A stretch of DNA of 64,000 bases from Calothrix sp. PCC 7716 (GCF_019977735.1 NZ_AP025018.1:4154001-4218000); one strand, 5' to 3'. Counted from the stretch's first letter, positions 17,764 through 27,549 are shown. The notes: generated by a model not told the origin, from the sequence alone. Program-made: numbers and translations.

Positions 17764-17976
17764 GGTGGGCATTGCCCACCATACTAAATCTATGACACAA
17801 ACAGCAAATTGCTAAAATACTCAAGTATGACTGTCTAAGTTATTAAATTATTAAAAAAAACATCTATTAACATCTATCAGTAGTAACACTGTTGTATCTA
17901 CCGATAGTTTGAGAAACCGGGTTTCTATGTAAAATATTGTTTTCTTACAAGATATTGACAAGAAACCCGGTTTCTA
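17764..17976. repeat. Two dispersed palindrome families between genes
   Basis: 17764-17780 is GGTGGGCA, T, TGCCCACC. 17911-17976 is the composite GAAACCGGGTTTC unit also found at 12469-12536; its right arm AGAAACCCGGTTTCT (17961-17975) lies 7 bp from the end of the ABC exporter gene and may act as its terminator. Confidence 0.7.
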
Positions 17977-17982
17977 GGGTTT

Positions 17983-19737
17983 CTAAGATTTATCAGTTCC
18001 TAGTTGCAAAGCATAGAGATTTGCATAAACTCCATTTAAAGCAATAAGTTCAGTATGGGTTCCCTGTTCCAGAATTTGCCCTTGTTGAATTACCATTACT
18101 TTATCGGCTTGCGTTACAGTACTAAGGCGATGAGCAATAACAAAGCTTGTACGATTTTGGAGAATTTTGGCTATTGCGTCTTGTACTAACTCTTCGGTGC
18201 GAGTATCAATGCTGCTAGTTGCTTCATCTAAAATTAAAATTCTTGGGTTGACCAAAACTGCCCGTGCAATACTAACGAGTTGTCTTTGTCCTTGGCTTAG
18301 GGTTACACCACGGGCGCCAACCACAGTATCATAACCTTGTGGCAACGTCATAATAAATTCGTGAACGTTAGCTACTTTAGCAGCAGTTTCAATTTCTGTA
18401 GTTGTTGCATCTGGGCGCCCAAAAGCAATATTCTCGGCAATGCTACCACTGAACAATATCATGTCCTGAAGCACAATCCCAATTTGAGAACGTAAAGAAG
18501 CTTGTTTAACAGAGCGAACATCTATACCATCGACTTTGACGGCACCGTTAGTAACGTCGTAAAAGCGTAATATCAAGTTAATAATTGTACTCTTTCCTGC
18601 CCCAGTGGCGCCGACAAGGGCTATCATTTGTCCTGGTGCAGTGCAAAAAGAGACATTTTTCAGCACCGTTTGATTAGCTTTATAGCCAAACGAAACATTT
18701 TCAAAACTAACTCCACCTTGAATTGGTGGCATTTCTCTAGCATCAGGAGCATCGAATAACTGTGACGGTTCGTCTAAAAGCAAGAAAATTCGCTCAAGTC
18801 CAGCAATTGCCGATTGCGCCTGCGTGTAAAATTGGCTTAATATTTGAATAGGTTGGAAAAACTGCTGAACGTAAAGAAGAAATGCCGTTACAGTTCCCAC
18901 CGTCATTTTACCTGCCACCGCAAGATAACCACCATATGCTAATACGCCTCCAAGCGAAAGCGTATTTAAAACATCAATAGTAGGTAAAAATGCTGCCGTT
19001 ATTGCCGTTGCTTGAATATTCGCATCTCGATTTATCGCATTCAAACGGCGAAAATCATTTATATTACGCTCAATTCGATTAAAAGCTTGTGCTTCTCTAA
19101 CGCTGCTTAAATCTTCTTCTAATCTACTAGATAATTCGCCTATACTAGTACGAGTCAAACGGAATTTAGCACGCGCCCATCCTCCAAACAAAGTAGTAAT
19201 AATAATTACTAATGGAACTAATATATTACTTAGTAGTCCTAATTGTAAATTTACAGCGAGCATAGCTAAAGCAATACCGACCAAGCTAAACAAACTGCTA
19301 ACAATTTGAGAAATAGCGAGTCCAAATACTTGGTTTACAGTACTAACATCGTTAAGCAAACGACTCATTAAGTCACCGGCTGAACTTGTATCAAAGAACG
19401 AAAGAGGTAAAGCTTGTATTTTTGTAAAAATATCTTGACGAAGTTGCGCGAGTACATTCTGAGTAATCCAGTTGGTGCGAAGAATATGTCCGCGAAACGC
19501 TGAAAATCCAATTAAATACACAGCTAGTACAACAACTAGCATTTGCATCAATCCAGAAAAATTACCCTTGGCAATCAGATTATCTATCGACCAACCAATC
19601 AAAAAAGGCGCCACACCTTGCGAACAGGCGCCGATAGAAACGAAAAAAACCGCCACAAGAATTTGACGACGGTAGGGAATAAGATATTGTGCAAAGCGTT
19701 GCAGTGTCGGGGGTTGAGAGTTGATATTTGCCGTCAT
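17983..19737 (-). CDS. ABC exporter half-transporter (permease plus ATPase), subunit with LSQGQ signature
   Basis: About 584 residues from the ATG at 19737. Residues 20-320 hold six membrane helices with the EEDLSSVREAQAF coupling region; the ATPase domain has Walker A GATGAGKS (376-383), Walker B LILDE (Glu 505) and an intact H-loop His (AHRLST, His 536). The ABC signature is LSQGQ (480-484) instead of LSGGQ. In heterodimeric exporters of the TM287/288 and BmrCD type, this altered signature occurs in the subunit that completes the non-hydrolysing site. The matching partner type is encoded at 39613. Substrate unknown; drugs, lipids or peptides are possible. Confidence 0.9.
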   Translation of the reverse strand: MTANINSQPPTLQRFAQYLIPYRRQILVAVFFVSIGACSQGVAPFLIGWSIDNLIAKGNFSGLMQMLVVVLAVYLIGFSAFRGHILRTNWITQNVLAQLRQDIFTKIQALPLSFFDTSSAGDLMSRLLNDVSTVNQVFGLAISQIVSSLFSLVGIALAMLAVNLQLGLLSNILVPLVIIITTLFGGWARAKFRLTRTSIGELSSRLEEDLSSVREAQAFNRIERNINDFRRLNAINRDANIQATAITAAFLPTIDVLNTLSLGGVLAYGGYLAVAGKMTVGTVTAFLLYVQQFFQPIQILSQFYTQAQSAIAGLERIFLLLDEPSQLFDAPDAREMPPIQGGVSFENVSFGYKANQTVLKNVSFCTAPGQMIALVGATGAGKSTIINLILRFYDVTNGAVKVDGIDVRSVKQASLRSQIGIVLQDMILFSGSIAENIAFGRPDATTTEIETAAKVANVHEFIMTLPQGYDTVVGARGVTLSQGQRQLVSIARAVLVNPRILILDEATSSIDTRTEELVQDAIAKILQNRTSFVIAHRLSTVTQADKVMVIQQGQILEQGTHTELIALNGVYANLYALQLGTDKS

Positions 19738-19741
19738 TAAT

Positions 19742-20005
19742 TTATTTAAATCTATAATATATTGCCAATAGAGTGACAATTGCACAGCTAATAAAACTAA
19801 TTATATTACCATACATCAAAATCATGTCGTTGTAGTAATAACCATATAAAATACCGTTAAATTGAATAATATTAAAGCCAGCAAAAGTTATTAACGAAAT
19901 ATTTCTAGAGCTTTTGGTTTGATAGACTCTAATTGCTTGTGGAACAAATAAACTAGCATTAAATATAAAACCTAAGCCAAATAAAAAGGTAACTATTTCT
20001 TTCAT
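19742..20005 (-). CDS. SemiSWEET-like PQ-loop membrane protein
   Basis: About 87 residues from an ATG at 20005 (an upstream ATG at 20050 is also possible). Three hydrophobic segments: IVTFLFGLGFIFNASLFVPQ, ISLITFAGFNIIQFNGILYGY and MYGNIISFISCAIVTLLAIY. VPQAIRVYQTKSSRNIS is the PQ-loop motif of SemiSWEET sugar transporters, which work as dimers. The length is normal. The stop lies 4 bp before the ABC exporter start on the same strand, so the two genes are probably one operon. Confidence 0.8.
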   Translation of the reverse strand: MKEIVTFLFGLGFIFNASLFVPQAIRVYQTKSSRNISLITFAGFNIIQFNGILYGYYYNDMILMYGNIISFISCAIVTLLAIYYRFK

Positions 20006-20522
20006 ATTATTTACTAAAGCTATTTTAATCATTAAGCTTAATTCACTCAATAAATATTGACGTTGTAGAGACGCAATATATTACGTCTGTACAATGTTAA
20101 TTTATATCAAATTTATTTAAAACACTATAATTATAAAATTATTATTTAACTTAAAAGTTAATCACGTCAAAAAATCATACTTTAGAAGTACTTAAAACTC
20201 ATGTTTTGTTTGTATCGGTTGAATGATGTTTGAAATGACAAATATTTGATATTTCACATCTTGCACCATTAAATTGGCTTGGGTAAGGTGGGCAGTGCCC
20301 CATCCTACGCAAAAATAGGTGTTACAAGCTTTTTTATTCTCAATAAGCTTAAGAACGAGAGTGGATATCCAAGTGGATAGTTTTATTTGCTCGATAGGAT
20401 ACCATCTGCATTCGGTGTGATTTTAGCCATCAGATAGTATTTAGTATCACTGTTTTGCGAGGAGACTATACTGAGATTTGCATGTAATTTCGCCAAAGTT
20501 TAACTTGAGAGGATTTTTTGTA
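20006..20522. other. Long leader of the exopolysaccharide cluster
   Basis: 517 bp without a gene between divergent transcripts. It holds a degenerate GTAGAGACG palindrome (about 20063-20091), a partial GGTGGGCAGTGCCCC repeat near 20282, and, from 20369 to about 20480, a stretch resembling the region upstream of the WecG-type gene at 32024 (see the regulatory entry). Confidence 0.7.
20369..20485 (+). promoter_or_regulatory. Shared upstream element, copy A
   Basis: CCAAGTGGATAG (20369-20380), AGATAGTATTT (from 20432), CACTGTT (20448) and ACTATAC (20465) occur in the same order upstream of the gene at 32024. The distance from AGATAG to ACTATAC is 33 bp in both. TATACT at 20468-20473 could be a -10 box. 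Probably a common promoter with an activator site. Confidence 0.6.
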
Positions 20523-21917
20523 ATGACCAATTATATACAAATTTCCGCTGGATACTCTGGCAAATCAGCTTTTTCTAGGCGTTGGCTAAGTTACTTGCTT
20601 TTAGGTCTTACTACTAATATCGCTTTTTGGGCTTCAGCTTTTCTCTATCTGAAGATTACACCATCAACTTACATCAGCTATTCGGCTGTTAATTTGCCGG
20701 GTTCAAGTACAAATGCCAATGTCAGCTTACCGGGGATTGGGCAAGCTTCTTATGAAAATATCTCTCCCTATGCTAGTAGTTCTTCTCAAGACCCAAGAGA
20801 AAATTATAAATTCATTGCACAGAGCGAACCTGTACTAAAAGCTGCTGCTGCTAATTTGAATATGTCTCTAGGAGAGTTTGGCGAACCACGTATTAAGGTA
20901 GTAGATAATACCACCGTCATGACTGTGGAATTCAAAGGTACGAGTCCTCACGAAGCTCAAAATAAATCTCTAGCTTTTCACAAAGCTTTGGAGGCTAGAC
21001 TTAATCAGTTAAGAACTCAAGAAGCTGTTCGACGAGATGTCGGTTTCCAAACGGGTCTAAATTCCTCGCAGAAAAAACTGCAAATAGCTCAGAAGAATCT
21101 TTCTGATTATAAAGCTAGCTCAGGTTTAAACTCTGACGCTCAAATTAAAGACCTGACGACCAATATTGAAGAATTACGCAGACAGCGAGCCGAAGTACTA
21201 GCGAGTCAGCAACAAACTAGTACTCGTTTACAGCAATTATCAGCTAATTTAAAACTATCGGCGCCGCAAGCTACAGATGCTTTTGCTCTTCAAACAGACC
21301 AGGTATTTCAGCAGAATTTAAAAAATTATAGTGATGCTAGTGCTAGTGTAATTGTTCTAGAATCTAAATATTTACCCGACCATCCAATATTAGTTTCTGA
21401 GAAAGCCAAACGAGATGCTGCTCAATCCGCTTTGCTCGCACGCAGTCAATTAATTTTAGGGCGCCCAGCTAACCTAGAAACTATAAAGACTCTTAATCTT
21501 AGTAGTGCCTCTGGTAACAGTCGGGAGCTTCTTTTACAACAACTAGTTACAGTTCAGGCAGATCAAAAAGGACTTGCAACTCAAGCTCAAGCAATAGACG
21601 AACAAATTAACTTGCTTGAAAGTAGACTTAAAAACCTGACGCAGCAAGAGTCTAAATTAGATGCACTCAAACGAGATATGCAAGTTGCTGAGGCAGTGTT
21701 TTCTTCTACTTTGACTCGATTGGATATTGGCAAGTCAAATACTTTTGGTTCTTATCCACTTATTCAAATTTTAACAGAGCCTAGTTTACCAGATGCTCCG
21801 ACTGAGCCAAAGAAAGCATATGTTTATTTAGGTGCTGTGCTTGGTTCACTTTTTTCAAGCACTGGTTTTTTACTGCTTTGGTTACGTGCAAATAAAAATA
21901 AACCTTCAAAAAACTAG
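20523..21917 (+). CDS. Polysaccharide chain-length/co-polymerase protein (Wzz-type)
   Basis: About 464 residues from the ATG at 20523. One membrane helix near the start (WLSYLLLGLTTNIAFWASAFLYL) and one near the end (YVYLGAVLGSLFSSTGFLLLWL) bracket a large periplasmic part with long coiled coils (residues 150-240 and 330-400), the plan of polysaccharide co-polymerases. The Pro-rich segment before the last helix (PSLPDAPTEPKKAY) is the family signature. No tyrosine kinase domain is attached. It likely sets chain length for the polymerase encoded next. First gene of the cluster; its leader resembles that of the gene at 32024. Confidence 0.85.
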   Translation: MTNYIQISAGYSGKSAFSRRWLSYLLLGLTTNIAFWASAFLYLKITPSTYISYSAVNLPGSSTNANVSLPGIGQASYENISPYASSSSQDPRENYKFIAQSEPVLKAAAANLNMSLGEFGEPRIKVVDNTTVMTVEFKGTSPHEAQNKSLAFHKALEARLNQLRTQEAVRRDVGFQTGLNSSQKKLQIAQKNLSDYKASSGLNSDAQIKDLTTNIEELRRQRAEVLASQQQTSTRLQQLSANLKLSAPQATDAFALQTDQVFQQNLKNYSDASASVIVLESKYLPDHPILVSEKAKRDAAQSALLARSQLILGRPANLETIKTLNLSSASGNSRELLLQQLVTVQADQKGLATQAQAIDEQINLLESRLKNLTQQESKLDALKRDMQVAEAVFSSTLTRLDIGKSNTFGSYPLIQILTEPSLPDAPTEPKKAYVYLGAVLGSLFSSTGFLLLWLRANKNKPSKN

Positions 21918-21935
21918 TTTTATAGTAACAATTAA

Positions 21936-23213
21936 ATGAAGCCTAATAACTTCCCAGAACGAATTATTTGGTACTCAATTATAAGTACTTATGGTTTTTA
22001 CCTGATTGGAGGTCTTTATATTGTAGCTCCAGTAATTGCTTGGATACTATTATTTTACATAGTTAAGAAACTATGGCAGCAAAACGAAAGCACTCCTGAA
22101 GCTGAAAAAATAATTATTCCTTGGACTGTTTGGTTATGGATAATAGGTATGCTAATTGAGGAGGTAGCTTTAATTATTGGGCATTTAGATTTTAATTTGG
22201 GAACTGCGCTGCTCATCAAATCTTCTATTGGTTGGGCTAGAAGCTGGGCTTTAATGGCTATATTTCCGCTTATTGGCTGTTTACCAATTCGTCCTCAATT
22301 ACTCTACCGTGCTGTTTGTATACTTGGTTTACAAACTTTAATTTTACTACCTATTTTTATACTTGCTTATATTCTGCATTTACCTAATCAACTTTATGTT
22401 TCACCACTCAAAATTGTCGGAGGACCAGGCCCGGAGTTTTTTGAAGTTTTGCTTTACGAAATTGATTTAGATGGTACACCGAGATGGCGCCTATTTACAC
22501 CTTGGGCGCCTGCTTTGGGACTTGTCGCTAATATTTACTTTGTTTTAGCCCTACAAGAAAAGAGCAAAAAATGGCGTTTATATGGCATTCTTGCTGGTTT
22601 AATTATGTCTTTAATTTCAAAATCTAGGCTAGCTTTATTAAGTCTCCCAGTAGTTTTAGTTACAAGTTGGTCTTTAAGCCAGTTGACTAAACCTATCATT
22701 CTAATTTCTATGGGTTTTATGTCATTTTTAACCAGTATATTTTCTTCACAAATTTTAAATGTGGTGAGTGAATTTTGGGATAAAGTCAAAGGCGCCCGTG
22801 CAGACTCTACGCGCGTTCGTGGCGCCTTATGGCGTATTGCTCTTGAACGCTGGCATGAAGCTCCTATTTGGGGTCATGGTGTCGTAGAGCGTGGACCACA
22901 CTTAGTAGAATATATGTTCATCGGTTCCCATAGTACTTGGGCTAGTCTTCTATTTGTAAAAGGCATCGTCGGATTTTTTGCATTTGCCATTCCTTTCTTA
23001 TTAAGTTTTTTACATTTACTGTTTAATACCCAAAAAAGCCAAACAGCAAGAGTCAGTTTAAGTATTATTCTAATCTTGTTTTTTGCTAGTTTTGGTGAAA
23101 ATTTAGAAACTTTAACATATCTTTTTTGGCCAGGATTAGTCATGATGGGCATTGCATTCAAAGAAAAAATACTTAGAAACCAGGTTTTTACACAAAGTTA
23201 TTATTCTCATTAA
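21936..23213 (+). CDS. O-antigen ligase/polymerase-like membrane protein (Wzy/WaaL type)
   Basis: A 425-residue protein with about ten membrane helices. The large periplasmic loop near residues 285-340 (RVRGALWRIALERW, PIWGHGVVERGPHLVEY, GSHSTWASLLFVKGI) carries the Arg and His positions typical of the Wzy_C domain, where HS...W...L in this place is common. These enzymes join polyprenyl-linked glycan units in the periplasm, as polymerase or ligase. Position between the co-polymerase and the flippase favours polymerase. The spacing to the previous gene is 18 bp. Confidence 0.85.
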   Translation: MKPNNFPERIIWYSIISTYGFYLIGGLYIVAPVIAWILLFYIVKKLWQQNESTPEAEKIIIPWTVWLWIIGMLIEEVALIIGHLDFNLGTALLIKSSIGWARSWALMAIFPLIGCLPIRPQLLYRAVCILGLQTLILLPIFILAYILHLPNQLYVSPLKIVGGPGPEFFEVLLYEIDLDGTPRWRLFTPWAPALGLVANIYFVLALQEKSKKWRLYGILAGLIMSLISKSRLALLSLPVVLVTSWSLSQLTKPIILISMGFMSFLTSIFSSQILNVVSEFWDKVKGARADSTRVRGALWRIALERWHEAPIWGHGVVERGPHLVEYMFIGSHSTWASLLFVKGIVGFFAFAIPFLLSFLHLLFNTQKSQTARVSLSIILILFFASFGENLETLTYLFWPGLVMMGIAFKEKILRNQVFTQSYYSH

Positions 23214-23232
23214 TATTTACTAAAAAAACCTG
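23170..23232. repeat. GAAACC-type palindrome at the polymerase/flippase junction
   Basis: AGAAACCAGG (about 23174) is complemented by CCTGG at about 23228 within AAAAAACCTGGTTT, the latter immediately before the flippase ATG. The left arm lies within the last codons of the polymerase gene, so the repeat encodes part of its C-terminus (RNQVFTQS). Confidence 0.5.
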
Positions 23233-23240
23233 GTTTATTT

Positions 23241-24512
23241 ATGTATAAGCTTAAACAAAAATTATCTGGACAATTTATTCGTAATGTTGGCTGGTTAGGA
23301 GGAGCAGAATTAGCAAATCGTATCTTCCGTTTAGGAACAACAGTGACTTTAGCGAGACTATTAAATGCTTATGATTATGGATTAGTTGCCATTGTGATGA
23401 CGACTTATGAATTTACAACTGTTTTTACCTTAAGAGCCGGGATTGGGTCTAAGATTATTCAGACTGAGGAGAAAAATTTAGATATTATATGCGAAACATC
23501 GTACTGGCTAAATTGGATTTTATCTATAGCACTTTTTCTAATTCAGTGCATTTTGGCATTTCCGGTTGCTTGGTTTTATGGGAATAACCAAGTTATTTTA
23601 CCTATCTGTGTAATGGCATTAGTTTATTTAATGCTGCCGATTTTCTCTGTACAGTCAGCATTAATTCAGCGAGAAAACCGTCTAAAAATTACTGCGATAT
23701 GCAATGCTGTTCAGTCGTTATTAAGTAATATTGTTACTATAATTTTAGCTTTATTGGGTATGGGGATATGGGCTATTGTCTTACCGATTGTCTTGACAAC
23801 CCCAGTATGGATTGTAATAAATTATATGAATCATTCCTGGCGCCCTAAGATGTCTTTCAGTCTTAACCAATGGCAAGAAATTATTAAGTTTGCTAAAAAT
23901 ATTCTCGGTGTTGAGTTACTAAATAAGTTAAGAGCTAATTTCGATTATTTACTTGTTGGGCGTTTTTTAGGTGTCGATGCTTTAGGAGTATATTATTTCG
24001 CTTTCAATGCAGGATTAGGAATTAGTATGAATGTGATTAATGCCTTAACTTGGTCTTTATACCCTCATCTTTGTGCAGTTCGTGAAAACTTCAAGCTATT
24101 GAAACAGCGTTATTTTAGTAGTTTGAAAACCATTTGTTTAATTGTGGTTCCGCTTGTTTTGCTACAATCAAGTTTAGCTCCGTTCTACGTACCAATTATT
24201 TTTGGGCATAAATGGGTAACAGCAATTCCCATACTTATACTTATCTGCCTTTCAGCGGCGCCACGTCCATTCGGTGATGCTGCCTCCATGCTACTAAACT
24301 CCGTAGATAAAAGTCATATAAATCTTTACTGGAACCTAATTTTTACTGTGTTTTTTGCAATTTCTTTGTTACTAGCTGTGAAATGGGGAATTTTTTGGGT
24401 AGCTGCAACCGTACTAATTACTCATGTAATAGCAATACCTATATTTACCGTCTGGGCTAGTAACTATGCTCTACAAAATAAACCAATTAAAGAAGTTATG
24501 AGTAATTACTAA
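23241..24512 (+). CDS. Polysaccharide flippase (Wzx/WzxC-like)
   Basis: A 423-residue protein with about twelve hydrophobic segments. NVGWLGGAELANRIFRLGTTVTLARLL, the first-helix motif, and YGLVAIVMTTYEFTTVF are typical of the WzxC group of the MOP flippase superfamily, which moves polyprenyl-linked sugar units across the inner membrane. ANFDYLLVGRFLGVDALGVYYFAF near residue 230 is the second signature. It lies between the polymerase and the glycosyltransferases, as in Wzx/Wzy pathways. Confidence 0.88.
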   Translation: MYKLKQKLSGQFIRNVGWLGGAELANRIFRLGTTVTLARLLNAYDYGLVAIVMTTYEFTTVFTLRAGIGSKIIQTEEKNLDIICETSYWLNWILSIALFLIQCILAFPVAWFYGNNQVILPICVMALVYLMLPIFSVQSALIQRENRLKITAICNAVQSLLSNIVTIILALLGMGIWAIVLPIVLTTPVWIVINYMNHSWRPKMSFSLNQWQEIIKFAKNILGVELLNKLRANFDYLLVGRFLGVDALGVYYFAFNAGLGISMNVINALTWSLYPHLCAVRENFKLLKQRYFSSLKTICLIVVPLVLLQSSLAPFYVPIIFGHKWVTAIPILILICLSAAPRPFGDAASMLLNSVDKSHINLYWNLIFTVFFAISLLLAVKWGIFWVAATVLITHVIAIPIFTVWASNYALQNKPIKEVMSNY

Positions 24513-24539
24513 TAAATTTTTTAAGGAGTACAAACTGCA

Positions 24540-25511
24540 ATGGAAACTATATCCGTCATTATTCCTACTTACAATGCTGAACGTTTTATTTTAGAAACAA
24601 TTGAATCAGTTCGTCAACAAACAGTCTCAAATATTGAGATAATTGTAATTGATGATGGCTCTACTGACCGAACTGTAGAACTACTGAATACAGTCAAAGA
24701 CTCTCGTCTTAAAATTTTTTCATACGAAAATGCTGGAGTTGCAGTTGCTCGTAATCGTGGTATTACTCATGCAACTGGTGACTACATTGCATTTCTTGAT
24801 TCTGATGATTTATGGAGTTCAGACAAGTTGGAATTACAACTTGCAGCTTTACAACACCATCCAGAAGCAGGAGTTGCTTATAGCTGGACTTGCTTTATAG
24901 ATGAACAAAGTAAGTTTTTATATCATCATGAAAAGTTTTTGTTTGAGGGTAATGTTTATTCCCAATTGTTAGTTAAAAACTTTTTTGGTTGTGGCTCAAT
25001 TCCACTAGTACGCAAACAAGCTATTGAATCGGTTGGTACATTTGATAGTTCTATAACACCTGTTGAAGATTGGGATTATTGGTTACGTTTAGCTGCTAAG
25101 TGGTCTTTTGTTGTAGTTCCGAAAACTCAGATTTTCTACCGTAAATCAACAAACTCATTATCAACAAAGATTGAGTTAATGAAAAAGAATTGTATTCAAG
25201 TTCATGACAATGCTTTTAAGAAAGCTGCACCAGAACTACAAGGTCTTAAAAATCAAAGTCTAGCAAACATTTATGAATATTTGACTCACATGAGTTTAGA
25301 AAATATTCCTGGTCAGCATGGAGCTAAAATAGCGAGTCAAGAGTTACAAACGGCTGTTCGATTAAATCCAAAGCTTTTGTTAAACAGAAAAGTTCAAAAG
25401 TTAGCTGCAAAATTAATATTGATGCAACTACTTTCACGTGAAATCACTAAAGATTTTACAGGATTTTTTCGCCTAATTTTTCGCCTAATTTTTCCAAACC
25501 CTGCAACTTAA
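24540..25511 (+). CDS. GT2 glycosyltransferase
   Basis: A 323-residue GT-A fold enzyme with a good AAGGAG site. Motifs: ISVIIPTYNAERFI at the start, VIDDGSTDRTVELL (nucleotide-sugar site), GVAVARNRGITHATGDYIAFLDSDDLW with the DxD-like metal site (SDD near residue 90), and VEDWDYWLRLA with the ED catalytic-base motif near residue 175. It uses a nucleotide sugar to extend the repeat unit on the cytoplasmic face. The C-terminal 100 residues are helical. Specificity cannot be read from sequence. Confidence 0.9.
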   Translation: METISVIIPTYNAERFILETIESVRQQTVSNIEIIVIDDGSTDRTVELLNTVKDSRLKIFSYENAGVAVARNRGITHATGDYIAFLDSDDLWSSDKLELQLAALQHHPEAGVAYSWTCFIDEQSKFLYHHEKFLFEGNVYSQLLVKNFFGCGSIPLVRKQAIESVGTFDSSITPVEDWDYWLRLAAKWSFVVVPKTQIFYRKSTNSLSTKIELMKKNCIQVHDNAFKKAAPELQGLKNQSLANIYEYLTHMSLENIPGQHGAKIASQELQTAVRLNPKLLLNRKVQKLAAKLILMQLLSREITKDFTGFFRLIFRLIFPNPAT

Positions 25512-25522
25512 CTAATTTGTAA

Positions 25523-25539
25523 GGTGGGCATTGCCCACC
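25523..25539. repeat. GGTGGGCA palindrome
   Basis: GGTGGGCA, T, TGCCCACC between two genes of the polysaccharide cluster; the same unit occurs at 5894-5910 and 17764-17780. It could form an 8-bp RNA hairpin. Confidence 0.8.
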
Positions 25540-25568
25540 CTACTTAAATAAAGCAAAGGTAAAGATAG

Positions 25569-26468
25569 ATGACATTTACAGAAAAGATTAAACGTGTTCC
25601 CAACAAAATCAAAAGAATTATTCTACAATTTGGATTGATTCGAGTTATCTCAGAATTTTTGTATCAAAGACGAATCAAAAAATATGTTAAATACTTACCA
25701 AAAATTGACTTAGAAGACTTAAAGAAAGTCGAGTCTTTACATAAAGAAGGAGTTTTTATTACCTCTTTAGAGGAATTAGCAATTCCTTCAACATCTTTAG
25801 TTAATGCTAGCGCCAAAAAGTTATTACCAGAATTATTAGCCGTTTCTAACTATGAATCTGACGATGGAAATTACGTAATCAGTCTACCTTTATTTAAATT
25901 AATGAAATATCCAGAAATTTTTTTGTGGGGACTCGAAGAACGATTACTCAATATTATTGAAAATTATATTGGTCTTCCTGTACTATATCACGGCGCCCAT
26001 TTTCGTAGGGAAGTTGCAAATGGAAAACTAATTGGTGTTAGACAATGGCATATAGATATAGAAGACCATCGTATGGTTAGAATCATCATTTATTTAAATA
26101 ATGTGACTTTGAATGGTGGACCCTTTGAATACATTTCAAAATCTTTAAGTACATCGTTACGTAAAACTCTTCAATATACCTCTGGTTTCATCTCTGATGA
26201 AATTATTAAAACAATTGTTTCTACATCTAATTGGAAACCGTGCCTTGGACGTGCTGGGACAGTAATTTTTAGTGATACAGGCAATATTTTTCACCGTGCC
26301 AAACCACCTGCAAAACTAGATAGATATTCAATCACTTATTCATACACATCTAGACGACCTATAACAATTTTTAACAAAGCTGTACTGACTAGAGATGAGT
26401 TATTAAAACTTTCTAGTAAACTATCACTACGTCAGAGACAGTGTATTTTAGGTTACAGCAATTTTTAG
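25569..26468 (+). CDS. Fe(II)/2-oxoglutarate oxygenase, phytanoyl-CoA dioxygenase-like
   Basis: A 299-residue protein. The double-stranded beta-helix metal site is visible as H161-x-D163 (RQWHIDIEDHR) and H242 (GNIFHRAKPP), with R252 (DRYSITYSY) in the place that binds 2-oxoglutarate; LNNVTLNGGPFEYISKS is the usual strand between them. This fits the PhyH-like group, whose members hydroxylate small molecules, lipids or sugars. Inside a glycan cluster it may modify a sugar, a lipid carrier or an attached group; this is inference. The first 60 residues are basic and helical, perhaps for membrane contact. Confidence 0.75.
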   Translation: MTFTEKIKRVPNKIKRIILQFGLIRVISEFLYQRRIKKYVKYLPKIDLEDLKKVESLHKEGVFITSLEELAIPSTSLVNASAKKLLPELLAVSNYESDDGNYVISLPLFKLMKYPEIFLWGLEERLLNIIENYIGLPVLYHGAHFRREVANGKLIGVRQWHIDIEDHRMVRIIIYLNNVTLNGGPFEYISKSLSTSLRKTLQYTSGFISDEIIKTIVSTSNWKPCLGRAGTVIFSDTGNIFHRAKPPAKLDRYSITYSYTSRRPITIFNKAVLTRDELLKLSSKLSLRQRQCILGYSNF

Positions 26469-26511
26469 AAACCTTAGAAACCGGGTTTCTTATCGCTCAT
26501 TATCTAACAAT

Positions 26512-27549
26512 ATGAAAAAAGTATCTGTCATTATTCCAGTTTATGGAGTCGAGAATTATATAGCTGCAACTATAGAATCTGTTCTCGCTCAAACCTATAC
26601 AAATTTTGAGTTACTAATTATTAACGATGCAACTCAAGATAAGAGTATAGAAATTTGTCAAAAATTTGTAGACCCTAGAATTAAAATCATTCACCAAGCA
26701 AATCGAGGACTAGCTGGAGCTAGGAATACTGGTATTCGCCATGCAACTGGAGAATATTTAGCCTTTATCGATGGAGATGACCTGTGGTTGCCACAAAAGT
26801 TAGAAAAACATATTGCTCACCTAGAAAAGGCGCCTGATATTGGAGTTAGTTTTAGCCGCTCTAGCTTTATCAACGAAGCTGGAAAATTAAGTACATACCT
26901 AATGCCTAAGCTTAAAGAAATCACTACACCTTATTTACTTGGTCGCAATCCTGTTGGCAATGGTTCGGCAGCAGTGGTTCGTAGTTCAGTTTTTGAAGAA
27001 ATTAAATTCCAAGATAATCTTGATGGCGCCGTAGAAAACTTTTATTTTGATGAAAACTTTAGCCGTGCGGAGGACATTGAATGTTGGATACGCATTTCCA
27101 TTCAGACCAAATGGCAAATAGAAGGCATTTCTGAAGCTCTAACTTTATATCGAGTTAATGCAGATGGACTTTCAGCAAATATTCTTAAACAGTTAGATTG
27201 CTGGGAACAAGTGATTGAAAAGACACGTTCCTACGCTCCACAAATAGTTACTCGTTGGGAACACCAAGCAAGAGCTTACCACTTACAGTATTTAGCTCGT
27301 AATGCAGTGCGTCTTCAATCTGGCTCAATAGCTGTGCAATTAATTAATCAAGCAATAAGTGCTAACTGGCGAATTCTTATTCTTGAACCGCGTCGCATGT
27401 TTTTAACGTTTGCTGCTGCCTATTCGCTTTGGCTTCTGCCACAGTCTATTTATAAATTAATTGAGACTCTAGGCTTAAAAATGACAGGAGCTAACCAAAA
27501 ACGGCGTATTCTTCAAGACAAGCTCGATTACCAACAAAGTTGTATTTAA
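26512..27549 (+). CDS. GT2 glycosyltransferase (first of a tandem pair)
   Basis: A 345-residue GT-A enzyme: VSVIIPVYGVENYIAATIES, LLIINDATQDKS, GLAGARNTGIRHATGEYLAF followed by IDGDDLW (metal-binding acidic pair), and RAEDIECWIRI with the ED base motif near residue 192. The nucleotide-site aspartates are slightly altered (INDATQD rather than IDDGSTD). It is very similar along its whole length to the next gene, so the pair arose by duplication. A GAAACCGGGTTTC repeat (about 26475-26490) lies upstream. Confidence 0.9.
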   Translation: MKKVSVIIPVYGVENYIAATIESVLAQTYTNFELLIINDATQDKSIEICQKFVDPRIKIIHQANRGLAGARNTGIRHATGEYLAFIDGDDLWLPQKLEKHIAHLEKAPDIGVSFSRSSFINEAGKLSTYLMPKLKEITTPYLLGRNPVGNGSAAVVRSSVFEEIKFQDNLDGAVENFYFDENFSRAEDIECWIRISIQTKWQIEGISEALTLYRVNADGLSANILKQLDCWEQVIEKTRSYAPQIVTRWEHQARAYHLQYLARNAVRLQSGSIAVQLINQAISANWRILILEPRRMFLTFAAAYSLWLLPQSIYKLIETLGLKMTGANQKRRILQDKLDYQQSCI

